Origin: Olivibacter domesticus
GTDB lineage: Bacteria > Bacteroidota > Bacteroidia > Sphingobacteriales > Sphingobacteriaceae
Length of the DNA stretch: 64,000 bases
Reading direction: 5' to 3'
NCBI RefSeq assembly: GCF_900109575.1
Contig: NZ_FOAF01000016.1
Location: 1-64,000 of the forward strand
Numbering within the stretch: position 1 is the stretch's first letter; each line of letters starts with the position of its first letter. The notes below the pieces were generated by a model. The model saw only the letters and a program-made list of their open reading frames with translations, made no database searches and was not told the DNA's origin. This document shows, piece by piece, positions 62,040 through 64,000 of this stretch. The position numbers were made by a program, and so were the translations under genes.

Positions 62040-63854
62040 ATGGCTGTTTTTAGAATTATATTGACAACGATTTTAAGTATGACAGTGGGCATGGAAGTGT
62101 TACGCTGCCAATCTATTGATCCACAAACCATAAAGATTGTTGCAGAAGCGGAAGCGCTGCAATTGAATGGTCAGCCCGAACAGGCCTTACAGGTAATTAC
62201 AAAGGGTCTGCAACAGATAGCGAATAAACCAGACAACCTTGCCTACCTCTATGCCCATCAGAGTGGGTTGTATGTTTCTGTCGACAGCCTGGTATTGGGC
62301 AAAAAGGCGCTGGATAAATGTATTGAACATGCGCGAACCTCCCAGAGCCCGGAAGCTAAAGCTGTATCGCAACGCGCAAAAGCTTTTATGTACCTTCGGC
62401 TCGGCCAACCTGATGAAGCTGTCGAGGCAGCCATGGAAGGCCTCGGATTGCTGAAACAGCGTGCTCACAATGAAAAAATAGGATACCACCTCAACTATTT
62501 ACTGTATAGGGTGTACAGTGGCTGGGGCGATTTCGAAAAAATGGAAAAGTACATTTTGACCTGTGAGCGTTATGCTGCCCAATTGGATAATAAGAACCTT
62601 CTGGTAAACGCTTTTAATGGTCATGCAAGTATGTACCTGACTAAATGGCGATCTACTAAGCAACAGGCATACGCCGATAGCTCGTTCCAGTACTTGCTGA
62701 AATCCCTTGCTGTGCACCAGCAGGATTCCAAAGATGTGGCTGTTAACAATTTTGTGATTACTTGTGTGAACATTGCTAATCATTTTCTTGAATATGCAGA
62801 CAATAGCCTCGACCAACGGAAGAAACAGGCGTTTGCATACCTGGATAGTGCAGTATACGCACTCCGGCTGTCTGATTCCCATTCATCCCATTGGATCAAT
62901 ATTATGGGCATCAAGGCTGGCTTTGCCTTACAGGAAAATAACTTTTCGGTTGCCGAAGCGTATCTCTTGGAAGGTCTTGCCAAAATAGCTGACGACCAAC
63001 AGCCGAATCGAAGTGCTGAAATGAATGCTTACCAACACCTCGCAGCAATTGCTTCCAAGAAAAAAGATTTCCAATCTGCGCTGAATTACCAGCGTAAAGC
63101 AACGAGTATCCAGCAAAAAATATTTGATCAGCGTCAGATTTTTAACGCTCAAAAATTGGAAGTGCAGTACGAAACAGAAAAGAAAAACCGCGAGATGGCG
63201 GTGTTGAAAGAACGGTCAGAAACACGCCGACGACAAAACTATCTCTATGGGACCTTAGCTGCTGTATCGCTATTGGGCTTGGTCTTTATGTTCCTGTCTT
63301 ACCATTTTAAGCTGCGTTATTCTGTTGAGCGCGAAGAAAAACTGGCTAAAGAAAAAGAGGAAACCGAACGGAACGCGCGTATGCAAGTGCAATTGGAAAA
63401 AGAAGAACAAGCCCGACTGAAAGCCGAGCAGGAGCTTTTAGAGCTCAGGCAACAGCAGCTCCAAAAGGAGGTGATGGCCAACAACCTGATGATCGACCAT
63501 AAGAATGAGATGCTGAAGCGTATCCAATCGGAGATTGTAGCGGGTGATCGCAAACAGCTACAAAAACTATTGAAGAAGGAGGCTTTGGTGAATATCGATT
63601 TCGAGGAAACCAGATCGCACATTCAACAGTTGCATCCAGGTTTTTTTAGCCAGCTGACGGAAAAAGCGGTGCAAAGGCTAACACCACTAGATCTCAAATA
63701 TTGTTCCTATATCCATTTGAAGATGTCTAGCCAACAGATTGCTCAGCTACTACACGTTGAAGCGCAAAGTGTACGCATGTTTAAATACCGACTGAAACGG
63801 AAGTTCGGACTGCCGAAAGCAACGAGTTTAGAAGTCTTTTTGCAGGAGATATAG
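62040..63854 (+). CDS. TPR - membrane - LuxR-type HTH regulator
   Basis: 604 aa. A likely signal anchor of about 23 residues is followed by tetratricopeptide repeats up to about residue 375 (helix pairs with A-L-x-Y repeats), one membrane helix near 403-421 (G-T-L-A-A-V-S-L-L-G-L-V-F-M-F-L), a coiled coil rich in E/K/Q (about 425-500) and a C-terminal HTH (L-K-M-S-S-Q-Q-I-A-Q-L-L-H-V-E-A-Q-S-V-R-M-F-K-Y-R-L-K). The TPR part would lie in the periplasm and the HTH in the cytoplasm. No kinase or receiver domain. Regulators of this design are common and largely uncharacterised in Bacteroidota. Identical palindromes on both sides suggest self-regulation. Confidence 0.85.
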   Translation: MAVFRIILTTILSMTVGMEVLRCQSIDPQTIKIVAEAEALQLNGQPEQALQVITKGLQQIANKPDNLAYLYAHQSGLYVSVDSLVLGKKALDKCIEHARTSQSPEAKAVSQRAKAFMYLRLGQPDEAVEAAMEGLGLLKQRAHNEKIGYHLNYLLYRVYSGWGDFEKMEKYILTCERYAAQLDNKNLLVNAFNGHASMYLTKWRSTKQQAYADSSFQYLLKSLAVHQQDSKDVAVNNFVITCVNIANHFLEYADNSLDQRKKQAFAYLDSAVYALRLSDSHSSHWINIMGIKAGFALQENNFSVAEAYLLEGLAKIADDQQPNRSAEMNAYQHLAAIASKKKDFQSALNYQRKATSIQQKIFDQRQIFNAQKLEVQYETEKKNREMAVLKERSETRRRQNYLYGTLAAVSLLGLVFMFLSYHFKLRYSVEREEKLAKEKEETERNARMQVQLEKEEQARLKAEQELLELRQQQLQKEVMANNLMIDHKNEMLKRIQSEIVAGDRKQLQKLLKKEALVNIDFEETRSHIQQLHPGFFSQLTEKAVQRLTPLDLKYCSYIHLKMSSQQIAQLLHVEAQSVRMFKYRLKRKFGLPKATSLEVFLQEI

Positions 63855-64000
63855 ATACTTTGTATATACAAAAAAATTGGCAAGTAGATATTTTGTAAAG
63901 CACCAAAATAAGACCGGTTCATCTTTTCTGTTCACTTTTGTAATCAAGAATCAAACACCTATCAGGATAATTATATTGCCCACCGAGGGGGAGCTAAACA
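63855..64000. other. Window tail: palindrome TTGTATATACAA and possible upstream region
   Basis: The palindrome at 63860-63871 repeats the one at 61964-61975. A CACTTTTG near 63930 (a one-base mismatch to TAnnTTTG) could be a -7 box for a gene beyond the window. No gene start is visible before 64000. Confidence 0.4.

Noticed and set aside
1-64000. CRISPR arrays, prophage or intact insertion sequences
   Set aside because: No regular spaced repeats, integrase, transposase or phage structural genes could be found.

Overview
The window looks like a chromosomal segment of a Bacteroidota bacterium, most likely order Sphingobacteriales (Pedobacter/Sphingobacterium/Olivibacter-like). The genus is not settled from sequence alone. 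The grounds are two ECF sigma - FecR - SusC - SusD sets, several TAnnTTTG-type (-7) promoters, few Shine-Dalgarno sequences, SusC proteins with STN domains, and AT-rich intergenic DNA. I saw no tRNA, rRNA, CRISPR array, intact insertion sequence or replication origin.

Layout. 1-11.2 kb: a partial RidA-like gene, an M28 peptidase/MBL-hydrolase pair facing an HxlR regulator across palindromic operators, a type II NADH dehydrogenase, an SDR, an exported alpha/beta hydrolase, a c-type/P460 cytochrome - lipoprotein - AraC operon, a second HxlR gene and an HSL-type esterase. 10.2-30.4 kb: an unusual regulatory island. Three sigma-54 activators of the AAA+ class, with 5, 2 and 3 GAF-like input modules and no receiver domain, are interspersed with a catalase, two paralogous HSL-type hydrolases, an orphan LytTR response regulator and an orphan ECF sigma factor. 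The island ends in a seven-gene operon (NmrA-like, unknown, pirin-like, YCII, orphan SdhC, thioesterase, AhpD) behind a good -24/-12 promoter. Four gaps in the island share TTTACG/TTACGA repeats that could be the activators' binding sites. 30.4-39.1 kb: small genes, SDR and AraC genes, and an AraC - TolC - HlyD - MFS efflux operon.

39.1-46.1 kb (minus strand): an ECF sigma - FecR - SusC - SusD uptake set with no catabolic enzyme. 46.3-50.1 kb: a peroxiredoxin/DsbA-like pair, a 2H phosphoesterase, and a broken thioredoxin-family gene whose two ends are still readable around a repeat-rich insert. 50.2-58.6 kb: an ECF sigma - FecR - SusC - SusD - sulfatase locus, probably for a sulfated glycan. 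58.7-64 kb: uncharacterised small, membrane and lipoprotein genes, and a TPR - membrane - LuxR-type HTH regulator flanked on both sides by the palindrome TTGTATATACAA.

How it fits together (inference): many genes from 3 to 48 kb match oxidative, quinone or electrophile stress (HxlR regulators with N-terminal cysteines, NDH-2, catalase, AhpD, peroxiredoxin, quinone-binding SdhC, pirin-like, NmrA-like, drug efflux). The GAF-type sigma-54 activators would couple unknown small-molecule signals to the catalase/hydrolase and AhpD/pirin/SdhC operons. This sigma-54 island is the best candidate for an undescribed system here.
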